Of a stretch of 64,000 nt of DNA, positions 10,674 to 22,838 are shown in pieces. Numbering within the stretch: the first letter of the stretch is position 1; the number at the start of each line of letters is the position of its first letter. A program made the translations under genes and the position numbers. Origin of the DNA: Pegoplata infirma (taxonomy: Eukaryota > Arthropoda > Insecta > Diptera > Anthomyiidae); NCBI GenBank assembly GCA_963921195.1, contig OY992540.1:60334844-60398843 (forward strand). The letters are read 5' to 3'. The notes beneath the pieces are model-generated. The model was not told where the DNA came from. It worked only from the letters and a program-made list of their open reading frames with translations, and made no database searches.

Positions 10674-11068
10674 GAGGCGAGTTACAGTTGGGTCAACAAA
10701 CCACAACCACAAATAGTTTTGGCAGATTACAACCACAAAAGTTATTGAATATTTTATTTTTTTTTCTAAAATCTGCTTCTGTCATCAGATAATTAGCATC
10801 AAAAAAATAAAGGTGTATAAAATTTTTTTAACACGGCAATTTGATTAAAACAAAAAATGTCGTCACTATAAAAATGTCACCACGATTTTTACTCTTTAGC
10901 CAATTGCCGTTTTAAAAAAATTTTATACACCTTAATTTGTTTTGTGCTTATAATCTGATGATAGAAGCAGATGTTAGGAAAAAATAAAATATTAAATAAC
11001 TTTTGTGGTTTTAATCTGACAAAAACTATTTGTGGTTTTGGTCTGTCGACCCAACTATGACTCGCCTC
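10674..11068. mobile_element. foldback MITE with GAGGCGAGT ends, TTA duplication
   Basis: Two arms of about 175 bp form a near-complete inverted repeat: GAGGCGAGTTACAGTTGGGT at the left and ACCCAACTATGACTCGCCTC at the right, flanked by TTA (10671-10673 and 11069-11071). The arms include ATCTGCTTCTGTCATCAGAT-like and GGTGTATAAAATTTTTTTAA blocks. The 3-bp TTA target fits PIF/Harbinger-derived MITEs. It is non-coding. Confidence 0.75.
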
Positions 11069-11598
11069 TTATTTTTGAATATCACCTTTTCTATCAAACA
11101 GCACGAGAAAAAGGGTATTTTTTGACCTGAAGTCTTCAATTTTTTTTTTCATATTATGTACAAAGATATCCTATGAAACCATTTAGACATTCCTATTTTC
11201 AGTTTAATTAAATTCATAGAACTCTCAATTTTATTCGTGATTTTCATTTTTTAAAAATCACAAAAAATTTAAAAACTGGGGTAGTTTGAAGGGCTATAAC
11301 TCCTTTAGTAAATATCGGATTTTTATAATCGAAATTGAAATTAAAATCTAAAGTCCTCTACTTTAAATATAAAAGTTCAAAAAAAATTGTGTCATTAAAA
11401 AAATGCATTCTAAATGCAAATGCATTTTTGGGGTGCATTTTCGTCAACTTTTACCCATTTTGATTTTTTTAGTTAATATATTATTAAAGTACAAAATTTT
11501 TGCAAACAAGGTCAGTCATAATTTTCATGTATATTTTTAATGTATATATTTTTAAAAATTTTGCTAGTTTTTTTCCATACAAAAATTAAAAAAGATAG

Positions 11599-13203
11599 CC
11601 CGAGTAAAAAAGCTTATATATAATTATATATAATTTGATAAAATTATATATATTTATATAAAATTATATATAATTATGTATAAATTCATTCTTATAAAAA
11701 TATTTTTATATATAATTATATATAATTAGATCTGCTTTATATAATTACATATAATTTTATAAACTTTTTTTTAGACGAAAAAAAATAATAAAATAAGACC
11801 CAATTACATATAAAGTTAATGTTGTAAAGATTTCCAGAAAAAATAATTTTTTGTAATTGTTTTTTACTTTCATTAAAATAATACTACTAATCCTTTTCCT
11901 TAATTCTTTAATTCTGTTAACAGTTAACAAATAATTTTGCATACTTTTACAGTTAGATTGTGGATTTGAAATTAAATACTTCCAAGTTTGACCATTTTAA
12001 AATCGAACCAAAATTAAGGTCAACTTTAAGGTCAGTGACGAGATGTATGTGAGTTGCAAACACCCGTTATTTTTCCACGACAAAACTCATAATTTCCTAA
12101 TATTTTTACATTTTCATTTGGGTACAATTTGTAAAATCTTTCGTTTTTGATTCTAGTAAGGCCGTAATATTTCAAATTTTGCAATCATCTTGTTGTCTCT
12201 GAAAAAATAACAAAAAAAAAAAATAGAAACAAAAACCTTAAAAAATCAAAACAACAAAAAACAAAATAAAAGGAAAAACTTCGAAATAAAATTCAAAAAT
12301 AAAGAAAAACTTCAAACACGTTTTTTTTTTCCAAACTTCAAAAATTATAAAAATTAAAATTTAATTTTCAAATAATATAAAAAAATTAACAAAACGCGAA
12401 GAAACATTGCAATTGAAAGGTAAAAAAAATATATTTTGATTTGCAATATAACATATTGATTCTTTTCGTATTTTCAGCATTTTGACTGTCAAAATATTCC
12501 GACGGAAATTATTGAACTTTCTTGCACACACAAACTTTGACCATCAAGAAAAGATATCCTGCCCTTGCCAAAATGTATGCGATTTTTTTACTGCTGATGC
12601 CACGATGACGGCAATCGCAATCTCAAAGCCAGAAGCTGAGTTCTCTATTTATATGGGCAAACAAGTTTCACGATGAACGACCGTGTAATATGTATGTATT
12701 TGAACTGCAGCCCTTACAAAATGCAAACAAAGAAAAACTGGTACATATTTAAAAGGTTTGGTGGTGTAAAATTTGCGCACGGCAATTTTAGGTAAACATG
12801 GTGTTCTATAATTTTTTCTATTTTATTTATATTAATGTACATTTTTTGTAAAATTTTATTTTATTGAGTAATAAAAAATTAAAAAACACATTAATTTGCT
12901 TTAATTTTAATATAAAAAAAAACCCAAATGCATAGCGTCTATTATATCTAACTTTATAAAATCATATCTTTTTTTATATAATTATATCAAATTATATAAA
13001 AAACTTTTTCGGATATAATTTTATCAAATTATATATAATTATATGAAATTATATATAATTTGATATAATTTTATCTAATTTTATAAAATTTGATCCACCA
13101 ATTCCTGGATATAATTATATATAATTTTATCAAATTATATATAATTTGATAAAAGTGTTTATATCAAATTATATATAATTATATATAAAATTTTTTACTC
13201 GGG
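11599..13203. mobile_element. TA-rich TIR element (CCCGAGTAAAAAAG ends) with internal cargo
   Basis: The termini CCCGAGTAAAAAAG and TTTTTTACTCGGG enclose TA-rich sequence made of ATATATAATTATATAA-type units at 11610-11760 and 12940-13190. Between them, roughly 11960-12800, lies about 0.8 kb of ordinary-complexity DNA absent from the sister copy at 33789-34579. The flanks read AG on both sides rather than TA, so the target duplication is uncertain here. Confidence 0.7.
12420..12477 (+). other. candidate 58-nt GT-AG intron within element cargo
   Basis: GAAAG|GTAAAA opens and TCGTATTTTCAG|CATTTTG closes a 58-nt segment, a typical fly intron length, with a possible branch point in ACATATTGATT. 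The following sequence stays open for about 65 codons to TGA at 12674, ending YMGKQVSR, without an ATG near its start. This suggests a captured gene fragment inside the TIR element. Chance splice-like motifs in AT-rich DNA cannot be excluded. Confidence 0.3.
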
Positions 13204-13728
13204 AGATTTTATTTGTTTTTCAAAATTTTGTAAGTAAATGTTTTCTAAATTGTTTTTCAATGTATTTTTGAAGAGCCATAACTCTTTAAGTAAATTTCGG
13301 ATTTCTATAATCAGAAATTGAAATGGAAACCTGGAGTCCTCAAATTTCAACGAAAAAGTCCAAAAATTGAGTCATTAAAAAAATTCATTTTTAAATTAAA
13401 TTAATTAAATTCCAAATTTTCATTTGCGTTTAAAATGCATTTTTATGTTGATGCATTTTTTGTAAACTTTTACGTTTAAAGTAGAGGATTCTAGCTTTCT
13501 CTTTCAATTATGGTTATAGAAATCCGATATTTACTTAAGGAGTTATGGCTATTTAAAAATACATTGAATGGTAAGGCTGTATATTTTTTTAATTTTTGTA
13601 TGAAAAAATGAGCAAATAAAAAAAAAATATATTAAAAATATAAGACTTTTGTGTCGCATGAAAATGATGACTGACTTGGTTTGCAAAAATGTTGAACTTT
13701 AATAATATGTTAACTAAAAACAAGTAAG

Positions 13729-14471
13729 AGTGTTAAATTCGGCTGTGCCGAATCTTTCATACCCTTCAACATGCAAAAAAAAAAATCCAGGATCGTTTTT
13801 TTTTTTTGGGAGGGGGAGGTCGGCAGTGGTCATTGGGGGGCAAATTTCCCCCAAAATATATGTTTAAAAATTCATTCTTATGCTTTTCGCACTAAATAAA
13901 TACAATTTTATCATTATTTTACAATTTTTTTTTAATCCACGCCCACAAAAGGGAGACGGGCCGAAAAAAACGATATTTTCTAATCCCCTGGGTCCAAATG
14001 CAAAACTTTAAGCTTCTTGAAGCATAAAAATGTTGTAATTGTTAAACAAAAACACAAAAAATCATGTAAAAATATGGTGTTTTTTAGAGGCTGGTTTAGT
14101 TCCTCAAGGGGGAACTTTTTCCCCCTAATCCGATTTTGCCCATCTCCGAACTTAACCAACCTATGAACTTAAGACATATTTCTGCCAAACTTCAGGAGTC
14201 TAGTACTTTTATTTTGGACTGCATCGTGTCTTCCACAGACGGACGGACGGACAGACGGACGGACGGACAGACGGACAGACGGACAGACGGACGGACGGAC
14301 GGACGGACGGACGGACGGACGGACGGACAGACGGACATCGCTAGAATGTCTTAGAATCTATCACTGATCAATAATATATATACTTTATGGGGTCATAGAC
14401 CGATATTTCGATGCGTTACACACGGAATGACAAAGTGAGTATACCCCCATACTGTAGTTGGAGGGTATAAA
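13729..14471 (+). mobile_element. mini-me-like element, family C copy 1
   Basis: The left end is ACAAGTAAGAGTGTTAAATT with the palindrome TTCGGCTGTGCCGAA and CATACCCTTCAAC. A long (GACR)n tract lies at about 14238-14335. The core TATACTTTATGGGGTCATAG is followed by CGTTACACACGGAATGACAA and the right end ACTGTAGTTGGAGGGTATAA. It is complete and inserted into the right arm of the large foldback repeat. Confidence 0.85.
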
Positions 14472-14912
14472 AATCAAAAGGGGTAAAAGTTGGCGAAAAT
14501 GCACCCCAAGAATGCATTTGCTTTTAGAATGCATTTTTTTAATGACACAATTTTTTTTGAACTTTTACATATGCTTAAAGTAGAGGACTTTAGCTTTTAA
14601 TTTCAATTTCTATTATAAAAATCCGATATTTACTTAAAAATATATAGATCTTCAAACGATACCACTTTTTAAATTTTTTGTGATTTTTAAAAAATGAAAA
14701 CCGCGAATAAAATCGGAAGTTTTTGGAATTTAGTTAAACTGTAAATGAGAATGCCTAAATGCTCCATAGAGGATCTGTGTTCATAATATAAAAAATAATC
14801 TGAAGACCCGCGTCCAGATTTGTGGTTTTGTATCGTAATTTTGACCGATATCTATCTGTGATAAATTTCAAAATCATCGATGCAACTTGAATTGCAAAAA
14901 AATCAAATTATA

Positions 14913-15537
14913 CACAGATAAAAATGAGTTGTTAGATCAAGCACGAAATACACCAGGTTGAGCATTATTTTAATTAAAAGTCAGCTAATGAGGAAAATTG
15001 TTGGATCAAGCACGAAAATTGTAGGTCAGTCATTGACTGTTCCTTGATTAAACCAATGCTTGATTTGAGTAATTTGTTAATTGTTATTTTTCTGTTATTT
15101 TTGATAAAACCAATGCTTGATTTGAGTGAGCGGTTAATCAATAATTTTGTGTTATTTTTGATTAATCCAATGCTTGATCTGAGTGAATGGTTAATCATTA
15201 TTTTACAGTTGTGGTGTTTTTTGTCAGTCTTTTCAAGTCTTTTGTTTAAATTGTTTTTATTGTGCTTTATATTATTTTGTTTTTTTTTTCGTCTTGTGTG
15301 CGTGCAAGTACTTTTCTATTTACGACTAACGAAAACTAAAACAAAAAGCGCAAAAGCGTTCATCGCATTGTTACTCAAAGCCTACTATGATGAGTTTTAT
15401 TGTTTTTATAAATTTTTTGGTGAATTTTTCAGATTTGAGCAAATGGTTAATTGATTCAAGTATAATTTAATTGAATGTCAAATTTTAAGCTGAGCAAATA
15501 TTTAATTGTTTTTTTCCATTGAATATTTTTTTCTGTG
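14913..15537. mobile_element. MITE with CACAGATAAAAAT ends and internal 60-bp tandem repeats
   Basis: The ends CACAGATAAAAAT and ATTTTTTTCTGTG are flanked by TA. The interior carries about three tandem units of about 60-65 bp around CCAATGCTTGATTTGAGT (15053, 15111, 15168). The open frames across them are repeat-derived and not a convincing protein. The terminal sequence resembles the MITE at 9293-9845 but the interior differs. Confidence 0.65.
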
Positions 15538-16363
15538 TATGAACAAGATTGGTTTTGCTCTCCAAATTATATTACCAAATACTTTAAAAGTTTAAAATTT
15601 TTCCGAGATTTCGAAATATTCACGTTAAAAAATTAAAAAAAAAAATCGTATTTAGTGCTAACTGCCATAATAAAGAACCTGATTCAGAATCAGCTATCCA
15701 AATTTTTGTAGAACATTCCGATATCGAGATATTTAGACTGGAAAATTTTATCAATTCCGTAGCGCTTTTTACTGCATTGCGTTGGCGCAACATTTTAAGG
15801 GCTGGATTTTTGTAAAATGCGTTATTAAATTTTTTTATGGTGCTTCTGATAATTGTTTTGTAAAAATATATCTATATTTCTTTACATAAGAAATAATTGA
15901 TTTTTTTGCCAGTTATACCGCGGCTACAACTTTGCCGAACATCACTGTGCAATATTCGGACATTTAGATGGCCACAATGTACGAAAAAGGCACAAAAACT
16001 ACAATATCACCTATAACTTTAAATCGATATATCTCGATTACTAGAGCCAACCCAGCGAAACGCCAGGACACGTATAACATTTTTTTTAAAGAATTAAATT
16101 TTCCCGGTAAGCAGTACCCCCGCCGAATATACGAAAATTTTCGAAGAATGCATGAAGTTTATGTCACTGCAATTTTGCACAGATTTTTCTCGGTGTAGTT
16201 ATCACACCGTCATGTAGGTGTTACAAATATTATAGTTATGTTTTCTAAAGTTCATGGTTCATAAAGCTATTGGAGAAGAGTGAGTTACTAAGAGCATAAA
16301 ACAAAAATATAATTTTGAATATGAAAATGTTATTAGATAAATTAAATTGTGTTCAATACTAAC
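15538..16363. other. non-coding DNA 3' of a minus-strand exon
   Basis: Contains motifs (TCCAAATTTTTGTAGAACAT, CGATATCGAGATATTTAGAC) resembling the tandem units near 48.4-48.9 kb, so it probably includes an old fragment of that repeat. An open frame at 15968-16198 has no splice or start context and lies in GCCACAATGTACGAAAAAGG-type repeat-like sequence. No gene is supported. Confidence 0.4.
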
Positions 16364-16450
16364 CTCATCCTTTTCTGCCAATGATTCACCATTTTCAACA
16401 CGAAAACGTTTAAAATTTGGATCAATACCATCCAATTCTGATTGCGGTAA
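16364..16450 (-). CDS. candidate internal coding exon, gene unknown
   Basis: On the minus strand, a strong acceptor (ATTCATTTTCTCTTTCAG) and donor (GAG|GTTAGTATT) bound exactly 87 bp, or 29 codons, phase 0 on both sides. The peptide starts LPQSELDGIDPNFK and ends ENGESLAEKDE. It is acidic and polar, uses balanced codons and does not resemble any transposon protein I know. Normal complexity against the AT-rich surroundings supports a real cellular exon. The upstream exon candidate at 36387-36456 ends in phase 0, so the two can splice in frame across an intron of about 19.9 kb. I cannot name the gene. Confidence 0.7.
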
Positions 16451-16809
16451 CTGAAAGAGAAAATGAATAACTGTAATTATATTGTGTTAATTGTTGAACA
16501 TGTGTAGGTAACAAATTAATAATTGGATTTAATTGAATTTATTGCAAAAAAAAAAGTTAATAGAACACCTGTTCTTTAATTGAGCATAATGATATAAATG
16601 TAATCATTTATAATGTTATGTAGGTTTTTAAAATCAATTCATTTTATTATTATCACACTCGTATGTATGCTATGATGGCAAGAGAAGGTAACCTTAAAAG
16701 TAAAATTGAAATATAAAATTTAAAATTTATACAAATATCATTTTGTTAAAAACTCAAGTGTGGCTGCGACTATCAGAATATGCAAAATTCTTTTTAAATA
16801 TAATTCTGT

Positions 16810-17239
16810 GGCATCCGTCAATGTCAATCGGAGTTTTTTTTATATAATTATATGTAATTATATATAATTTGATAAAATTATATATAAATATATAAAATTA
16901 TATATAGAGATTTCTGTTTTCAAAAATTTTTATAAAATTAGATAAAATTATATATAATTTGATAAAATTATATGTAATTATATCCAAATTTTTTTATAAA
17001 AAATTTTATGAAATTTTATAAAATTTTATCAAATTATATGTAATTAGATATATTTATATAAAATTTTATATAAAATTTTATATAAAACAAATTCTGATAT
17101 AATTATATATAATTTGATAAAATTATATATAATTTTATCTAATTTTATCAAATTTTAAAACAAAATTCGGATATAATTATATATAATTTTATCAAATATA
17201 AATAATTATATATAATTATGTATAAACTTTTTTACTCGG
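16810..17239. mobile_element. TA-rich TIR element, right-end fragment
   Basis: ATATAATTATATATAATTTG-type units run to TTTTTTACTCGGG at 17227-17239, the same terminus as in 11599-13203 and 33789-34579. No left CCCGAGTAAAAAAG end is visible, so the copy is truncated or diverged. Confidence 0.6.
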
Positions 17240-17591
17240 GCTTGTTAATTATGTGCCCAAATGAACTGTTTTTAGTTGGCTTAAAAATCGATTCTTTTTT
17301 GTGTTTTTTTTTTTTTGGAATACCTTCCTTTGCAGTTTGATTTTATTTTCTCTTTTGAAGTTTGTTTGTATAAAAATGTGAAAGTATAATCCCTATGCTA
17401 AAGAACGTTAACATATTTTCACAGTTTGTACGGGTTTATTAGGTGTTTAACAAAGTTCTAGGACCTCACGCCTAAAAGAAACATGATTGGGACCACCATA
17501 ATGAAGGGGCAATATAGTATGATTGATAATTTTAACATAACATGGTTGTAGTAATCATATTATGATCTTCGATGATCATAATTGTTGATAA

Positions 17592-17785
17592 CACCGTCCG
17601 ACAGCCAATATTAAACATAAACCGGATGATATACATCTGAAAGTAGTGATCAACTGGAGTAAAACTGCATTTATAGTTTTACATTTCGTAATCCTGTTTC
17701 CGTTAAAAGGACTTCAAAGTTTCATGGAATAAAACTTTGAAGTCCTCTTAAAAGGAAACAGGATCCCGAAATGAAAAACTCGGTT
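17592..17785 (+). mobile_element. fragment of CACCGTCCGACA-ended element with a hairpin
   Basis: It begins CACCGTCCGACAGCC and contains ACTGCATTTATAGTTTTACA and ATCCTGTTTCC, matching in reverse the right end of the element at 58665-60140. A hairpin (arms about 17685-17729 and 17738-17782, with GGACTTCAAAGTTT paired to AAACTTTGAAGTCC) closes it. Only one terminus is present. Confidence 0.6.
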
Positions 17786-18871
17786 GAATAAACATATTTG
17801 AACTCAATAGCTTTACCCCTGCTCCACCTAACGTGTCAAATCATACATATAAATATTATAATGACGAAACATACAAACATTCTGCCGTCAAATTGCACGT
17901 TCAATTGCACTGATATAAAGAATTTTTTAAATAACTTCACCACATTGCCATCTACCGGTTTAAAATTGTAACAGCAAGCTTATTTATAATTTTTTTTTTG
18001 TTAATTTGAACCAAATCGTACCAAAACTTAAAAAAAAAAAAATTATCACAACTACAGCCTTCCCCATGTCAAACCGAACGATTTTTGGTTAAAATTGACT
18101 TTAATGATTTGATCTTGTTTGAAACTTTTTTTATATATTCTACTTTTAAAAATATTTTACAAGTGTTTCAGGAAACAAAAATTAAGAGTTTTTTTCCAAA
18201 ACTTTTATATAAAGCTTATTTCTAAAAAATATTTGGTAAAAATTAACTTTTATATTTTTTTAATGTTATGTTTTTAAAATTGATAAAAAAATTTATTGTA
18301 ACACCTAATATTTACCCATATGCAAAATGGTATTTTTTTTCTTGTTATCCATAGAAGTGTTATAAAAAGTGTCAATGTCACAAGTGAATACATAAATACT
18401 AGGGTAATTCGAAAACCAATACACTTTCAAAATCGGGGAATATTTGACCGTTCAACAGATTCAAGAAATATTTTGTTATTATCGTATTAATTAATACTAA
18501 TAACCTGGGAATCCAAAAATATGCAATTTAATGTTTTTACCTATACATTGTATTGGCAAATGGCATATTTTAGTCTAAGGAGTCCTAAAAATAGCATAAA
18601 AGCATAATTTTATGGCATATTATGGAGTTTTGTGAGCATATTTTACGAAAAACGGAATACTTTGATAAAAAAAACATAAAATAATAAAAAAAATGTATTT
18701 TTTTTTGGCAAAAACAGAAAAAAATGCCTGCAAATTTTGTACATTTGCCCAAACATTAAATCATAATGTTTTGCTGAAGATTTGGGTGTACTTGCCAAAG
18801 CAAATTTTTTATTTTTTTTTAAATAATGTTATATTCATTTGCCATTCCATGCAAAACGAATTGAAATATCG
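17786..18871. other. AT-rich non-coding DNA
   Basis: No gene, TIR pair or tandem array could be supported. Homopolymer-rich tracts dominate. Confidence 0.5.
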
Positions 18872-19884
18872 CACAGTGGGGAAAAATGGATCGCAATTCT
18901 TAGCCGATTTTAGTTTTTCTTTTTTTTAAATTTAGCTAATAAAATTCTACATCAGTCTGTCATCGTGGATTTCTAAAAATCGTTTTTGTTTTATTTGAAT
19001 ATTTTTTTAAAGTTCAGAAAATATTATTTTTTTTAGAATTTTTGCTCTAAATAATGTAATAGGCAGGGAACGAATAAGCTGTATGGACAAAATTAAAGGT
19101 ATTTGAACCCCTTATAAATAACATTTATAGCATTTGTTAATTTATTGTTATATTGGTTTTTATAAACATATGAAAACTTAAAAATGTTCACTTTTAAGTA
19201 CCTATATCATTTTAAATAATTTACCAATTTCAATGATTTTTTTTTTAGATTAAAGCTTATCATTTTCTAAACCACTGTTGGTAAACAAAGTATTTTTGCA
19301 AAAATGTTTAACTCTTTTTTTCGAATTTACAATGTTACAACTTTTTTTTTTTTTAAAACAGACTAAAAAATAATTTTAAAATTCCAAAAATCATAAGGTA
19401 AAATATAAGCAAAAAATAAAATATTTTTTTAAAAAAATTTTGTGTAACACTTATGACTAAGCAAAACATAAGCTTTAATCTAAAATAGATTTTATTGAAA
19501 TTGGTTCATTATTTTTAAAGATATAGGCTTTTAAAAGTGAAAATTCTTGAATTCTTGTCTGGTTATAAAAACCAAAATAATAATATATTTTAAAATATTA
19601 ATCACGTCGTTGATAAGGGGTTCCAATACCTTTAATTTAGTCTATAAAGCATATTCGTCCCATGTCTAATACATTTTTTATTGCAAAAATGCTGAAAAAA
19701 TTAACATTTTCTGAACTTTAGTAAAATATAAAAAGTATTCCGAAATTTTTTATCAAAAATCCACCATGACAGTTCGATGCGGAATTTTATTAGCTAAAAT
19801 ACAAAAAAAGAAAAACCAAACTCGGTTAAGAATTGCGACCTGTAGGCAAAATTGGACAAAAAAAGTCAATTTTTCCCCACTGTG
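18872..19884. mobile_element. TIR element with CACAGTGGGGAAAAAT ends, 5-bp duplication
   Basis: The inverted termini CACAGTGGGGAAAAAT and ATTTTTCCCCACTGTG are followed inward by GATCGCAATTCTTA-type inverted blocks. A perfect 5-bp duplication, TATCG, flanks it (18867-18871 and 19885-19889). The CACAGTG start and 5-bp target resemble the Transib-like elements elsewhere here, but no clear 23-bp-spaced nonamer is present, so the superfamily is less certain. The interior is AT-rich and non-coding. Confidence 0.7.
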
Positions 19885-20329
19885 TATCGGTCGACAATCC
19901 CATTAAGTTTATATATTATTAACCCATTTTGATCCTCTGTTCGATTTTTCGAACAGTAGAGAACACCTTTTTAAAAAAAATATTTATGTATGAAAGAGCT
20001 GGAATTTAGGGTAAATGTGGTTATGGATGTTAAGTCTCATCTTTCTACAATTAAAAAAAAATATATACCCGCTTGACCACCGCAATTTATATATCCATTA
20101 AATACAATGCAAATCAGCACAGAAATTGTTTCAAGCAAAAACGAAATTTTAGCATTTTTCGATTTTCGGCTTTTAATTTTTTGGATTCATTTAAAATTTT
20201 TCTAGATTTATGTAATTTATTACCAAATTCCAATAATTTGAATTATTTTGAAACTATTTACTTTGAAAATAATGAAATAAATTAATAAAATAGCAAATAA
20301 ATCCAAATATTAAAATTGCATAAAAAGTT

Positions 20330-20620
20330 GGAATGCAGGCTTTTCTGGGAAAATGGCACATGGACAAATTTTTTTGACAGGATTTTTGAGATCAGCGGGT
20401 GCTAATTACCTTAAAAAAGTACCTTTTTCCAAAAAAGAAAAATAAAATTGAATCTTGGTCCAAAATCCTTCCATCTGTCTGTAGAAAGCATGATTTAGCT
20501 CAAACCAAAACAGCTGTAAATTTGGTGAATCAGTGTATTACTTGAGTGAAAAAATGTATTTTTGCATTTTGGAGAGTATAAAAGATTCGCCACAGAAGAA
20601 TTTAACACTCTTACTTGTTT
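20330..20620 (-). mobile_element. mini-me-like element, family C fragment
   Basis: The right end, GGAGAGTATAAAAGATTCG followed by AATTTAACACTCTTACTTGT, matches family C in reverse, and a vestigial (GTCY) block (CATCTGTCTGTAG) lies at about 20471. The left end cannot be placed. Confidence 0.55.
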
Positions 20621-20689
20621 TTTTTTGTACATTTGTTAAGGAAATAAAACATTTTTATGTCAGAAGTTTAGACTCCGTAAAAAAGTAAT

Positions 20690-20774
20690 TTTGTTAAAAA
20701 AAGAGAAAAAAAAGTAAAAAAAAATTTTGATGAAAATAAGTTTTTGATGAAGAATATAAATTTTTGATGAAAAA
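20690..20774. repeat. short tandem tract (TTTTTGATGAAAAAA type), left part
   Basis: Units of about 17 bp such as AATTTTTGATGAAAA repeat here. The tract is cut by a mini-me copy and resumes at 21764. Confidence 0.6.
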
Positions 20775-21763
20775 ACAAGTAGAAAAGTTAAATTCGACTT
20801 GGCCGAATCTATGAATACCCTCCACAATGCCCATTTTAAGTGATAGTAAATTTTCTAACGTGAAAAAAATAACAATTATGATTAGAAATATTTTATTTTG
20901 TGTAAAAAAAATTTTTTTTAGTAATTTTTGAAAAAAAACAATAATAATTTTTTTTTTTGAGTGTAAAATTTTTTCGAATTTTACTTTCAAAAAAAAAATT
21001 TACTAATTTTTTTTTTGAGTGTAAAATTTTTTCGAATTTTACATTAAAAAAACCAATTTACTAATTTTTTTTTTTGAGTGTAAAATTTTTTTTGAGTGTA
21101 AAATTTTTTTCGAGTGTATTCTTTTTTTTGTTTTGGTATAAAAATATTTTTGAGTGACAAAAATACGTTTTAAAATATTTTTGTGACTTTCCAATGGTTT
21201 AAAAACAGGTTTAACGGGTTTTCACCACGTGAATTTAAGGTGAAGCTAATCTGATATTCACGGTTTTGCTAAAAACTTTTGAACCACTGGACCGATTTTG
21301 GTGAAATTCAATACGAACCAGGCTGGAGGAACGAAAAATATATATGCCAAGCTTCAGCATCCTCAGAATTGATTTTCGAAAGTTATAGTGCTTTTTATCT
21401 CATAAATTCACGAAAAACGCTTGCCGAAATTCAGTCATTTGCTCATAACTTTTGAAAAACTGGACCGATTTCGCTGGATTGCAATACCAACCTGACCAGG
21501 TGAATGCCCAACATATATGCCAAACTTCAAGAGCCTCTGAAAAGTCTTTCAAAAGTTAGCGTGTTTTCAACAGACAGACAGACAGACAGACAGACGGACA
21601 GACGGACGGACGGACGGACGGACGGACATCGCTAGATCGTCTTAAAATCGATCGAGGATCATGAATATATATACTTTATGGGGTCCTAGACCAATATTTC
21701 GAGGTGTTACAAACGGAATGACAAACTTATATATACCCTCTATCACTAGAGTGGAGGGTATAA
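20775..21763 (+). mobile_element. mini-me-like element, family B copy 3 (complete)
   Basis: A good reference copy of family B. The left end is ACAAGTAGAAAAGTTAAATT with the TTCGACTTGGCCGAA palindrome; the body has CACCACGTGAATTTAAGG, TTTTGAACCACTGGACCGA and CTTTCGAAAGTTA. The (GACR)n block is at 21571-21627, followed by GATCGTCTTAAAATCGATCG and the core ATATATACTTTATGGGGTCC. The right end is TAGAGTGGAGGGTATA. It inserted into the TTTTTGATGAAAAAA tract. Confidence 0.9.
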
Positions 21764-22050
21764 AAAAATTGTTTATGAAAAAAAAAAATTTTTATGAAAA
21801 AAAAATTGTTTATTAAAAAAATTTTTTTCGATGAAAAAAGAAAATATAATAGTATGTAGAAAAAAAATTGATGAAAAAAAAATTTTTGATAAAAAAATTA
21901 AGATAAAAATTTTTGATAAAAAAAAATTTATTAAAAAAAAAATTGATGAAAAATTGTTGTAGTATGTGATTTGTAATATATGTAAAAATTTCAATAAATA
22001 AATAAATTGATGAAAAAATAAAATGTATAAAATAAAATTAATGAAAAAAA
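21764..22050. repeat. short tandem tract (TTTTTGATGAAAAAA type), right part
   Basis: Continuation of the tract from 20690, with ATGAAAAAAAAATTTTT and TTGATAAAAAAATT variants. It is low-complexity and non-coding. Confidence 0.6.
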
Positions 22051-22312
22051 ATTAAAGAAAAAAAAAGTTTTTTGACCACATATAATTTAATCTTTAGAAA
22101 ACGCAATTTTCTTATTCGATCAAAAACTTAAACTTTTGTTCCACGATTTTTTAGCTCTTTATAGGACAATAAGCTCTGTAAGTTTGACTTTGATCTAACA
22201 ACATTTTGTTTTTCGTGGTACGTTTAAAATGAAAAGCTTCATATGGATTCAAATAAAAATTTTGTTTCAAAATACTTAATTCTTTTTTTTTAATTTTATC
22301 CTTATAAAAATC

Positions 22313-22838
22313 AGGTCACAGACATACTCCCCACGGACATAATTCCCATTTTCGTTATGGGGACTATGACCAAATTCATTTCGGTCATTATTCCCAAAAT
22401 GGCAGTGGGACTATGACCGAATATAATTTGGACATAATCTAAAAAAAAAACGGACAAAATTCCTAGATTTATTGTGATAATGTCCATGTAACAAATGGCC
22501 ATAATCTCTTTTACACTATACTAGTTGGTAATCCCAAAAATGTAATTGTTTTTGTCTTAAAAGTTTTTTTGCGTAGCCGGACTTCGGCCGGGCTTAGGGA
22601 TTACAAACTTCATAAATTAATTTAGCGGCTTTGCTAAGCCCGCCCTCTCTGCAGAAAAACGAGGATTATGACCAAAATTGCTTTGGACTTATTCCCCACA
22701 ATGTGAACAGGGAACGGACATAATCCGCATTGGGATTGTGACCGTTTTGGAATGACCGATTATGACCGTGATGAATTCGGTCATAATCCCCATTTCCGTT
22801 ATGTGGGTAATGTCCGTGGGGATTACGTTCTGTCACCT
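22313..22838. mobile_element. TIR element with AGGTSACAGA ends
   Basis: Inverted termini of roughly 100 bp begin AGGTCACAGACATACTCCCC at the left and, reversed, AGGTGACAGAACGTAATCCC at the right. Both carry CCCCACGGACAT and GGTCATAATC-type blocks. A GC-rich interior at 22576-22655 contains CCGGACTTCGGCCGGGCTTA and its partner CTAAGCCCGCCC. No exact target duplication is evident, so the superfamily is undetermined. Confidence 0.65.

Larger units (their letters stand above)
11110..14815. repeat. large foldback repeat, interrupted by two elements
   Basis: Inverted arms share AAATATCGGATTTTTATAAT, AAAGTCCTCTACTTTAAA, GTCATTAAAAAAATGCATTC and GGGGTGCATTTTCG, seen forward at 11280-11460 and reversed at 14475-14640. 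An inner forward/reverse pair lies at 13270-13560. The outer arms also share the segment near GAAGTCTTCA (11125) and its complement near 14800. The central part is a TA-rich element (11599-13203), and a mini-me copy (13729-14471) splits the right arm. Confidence 0.65.

Noticed and set aside
12420..12676. Complete small gene
   Set aside because: There is no initiating ATG in frame and the upstream exon is closed within about 20 codons. It is kept only as an intron-like fragment.
15044..15454. 136-codon open frame
   Set aside because: It runs through tandem CCAATGCTTGATTTGAGT units of a MITE. The apparent protein is a repeat of the DNA unit and has no domain or start context.
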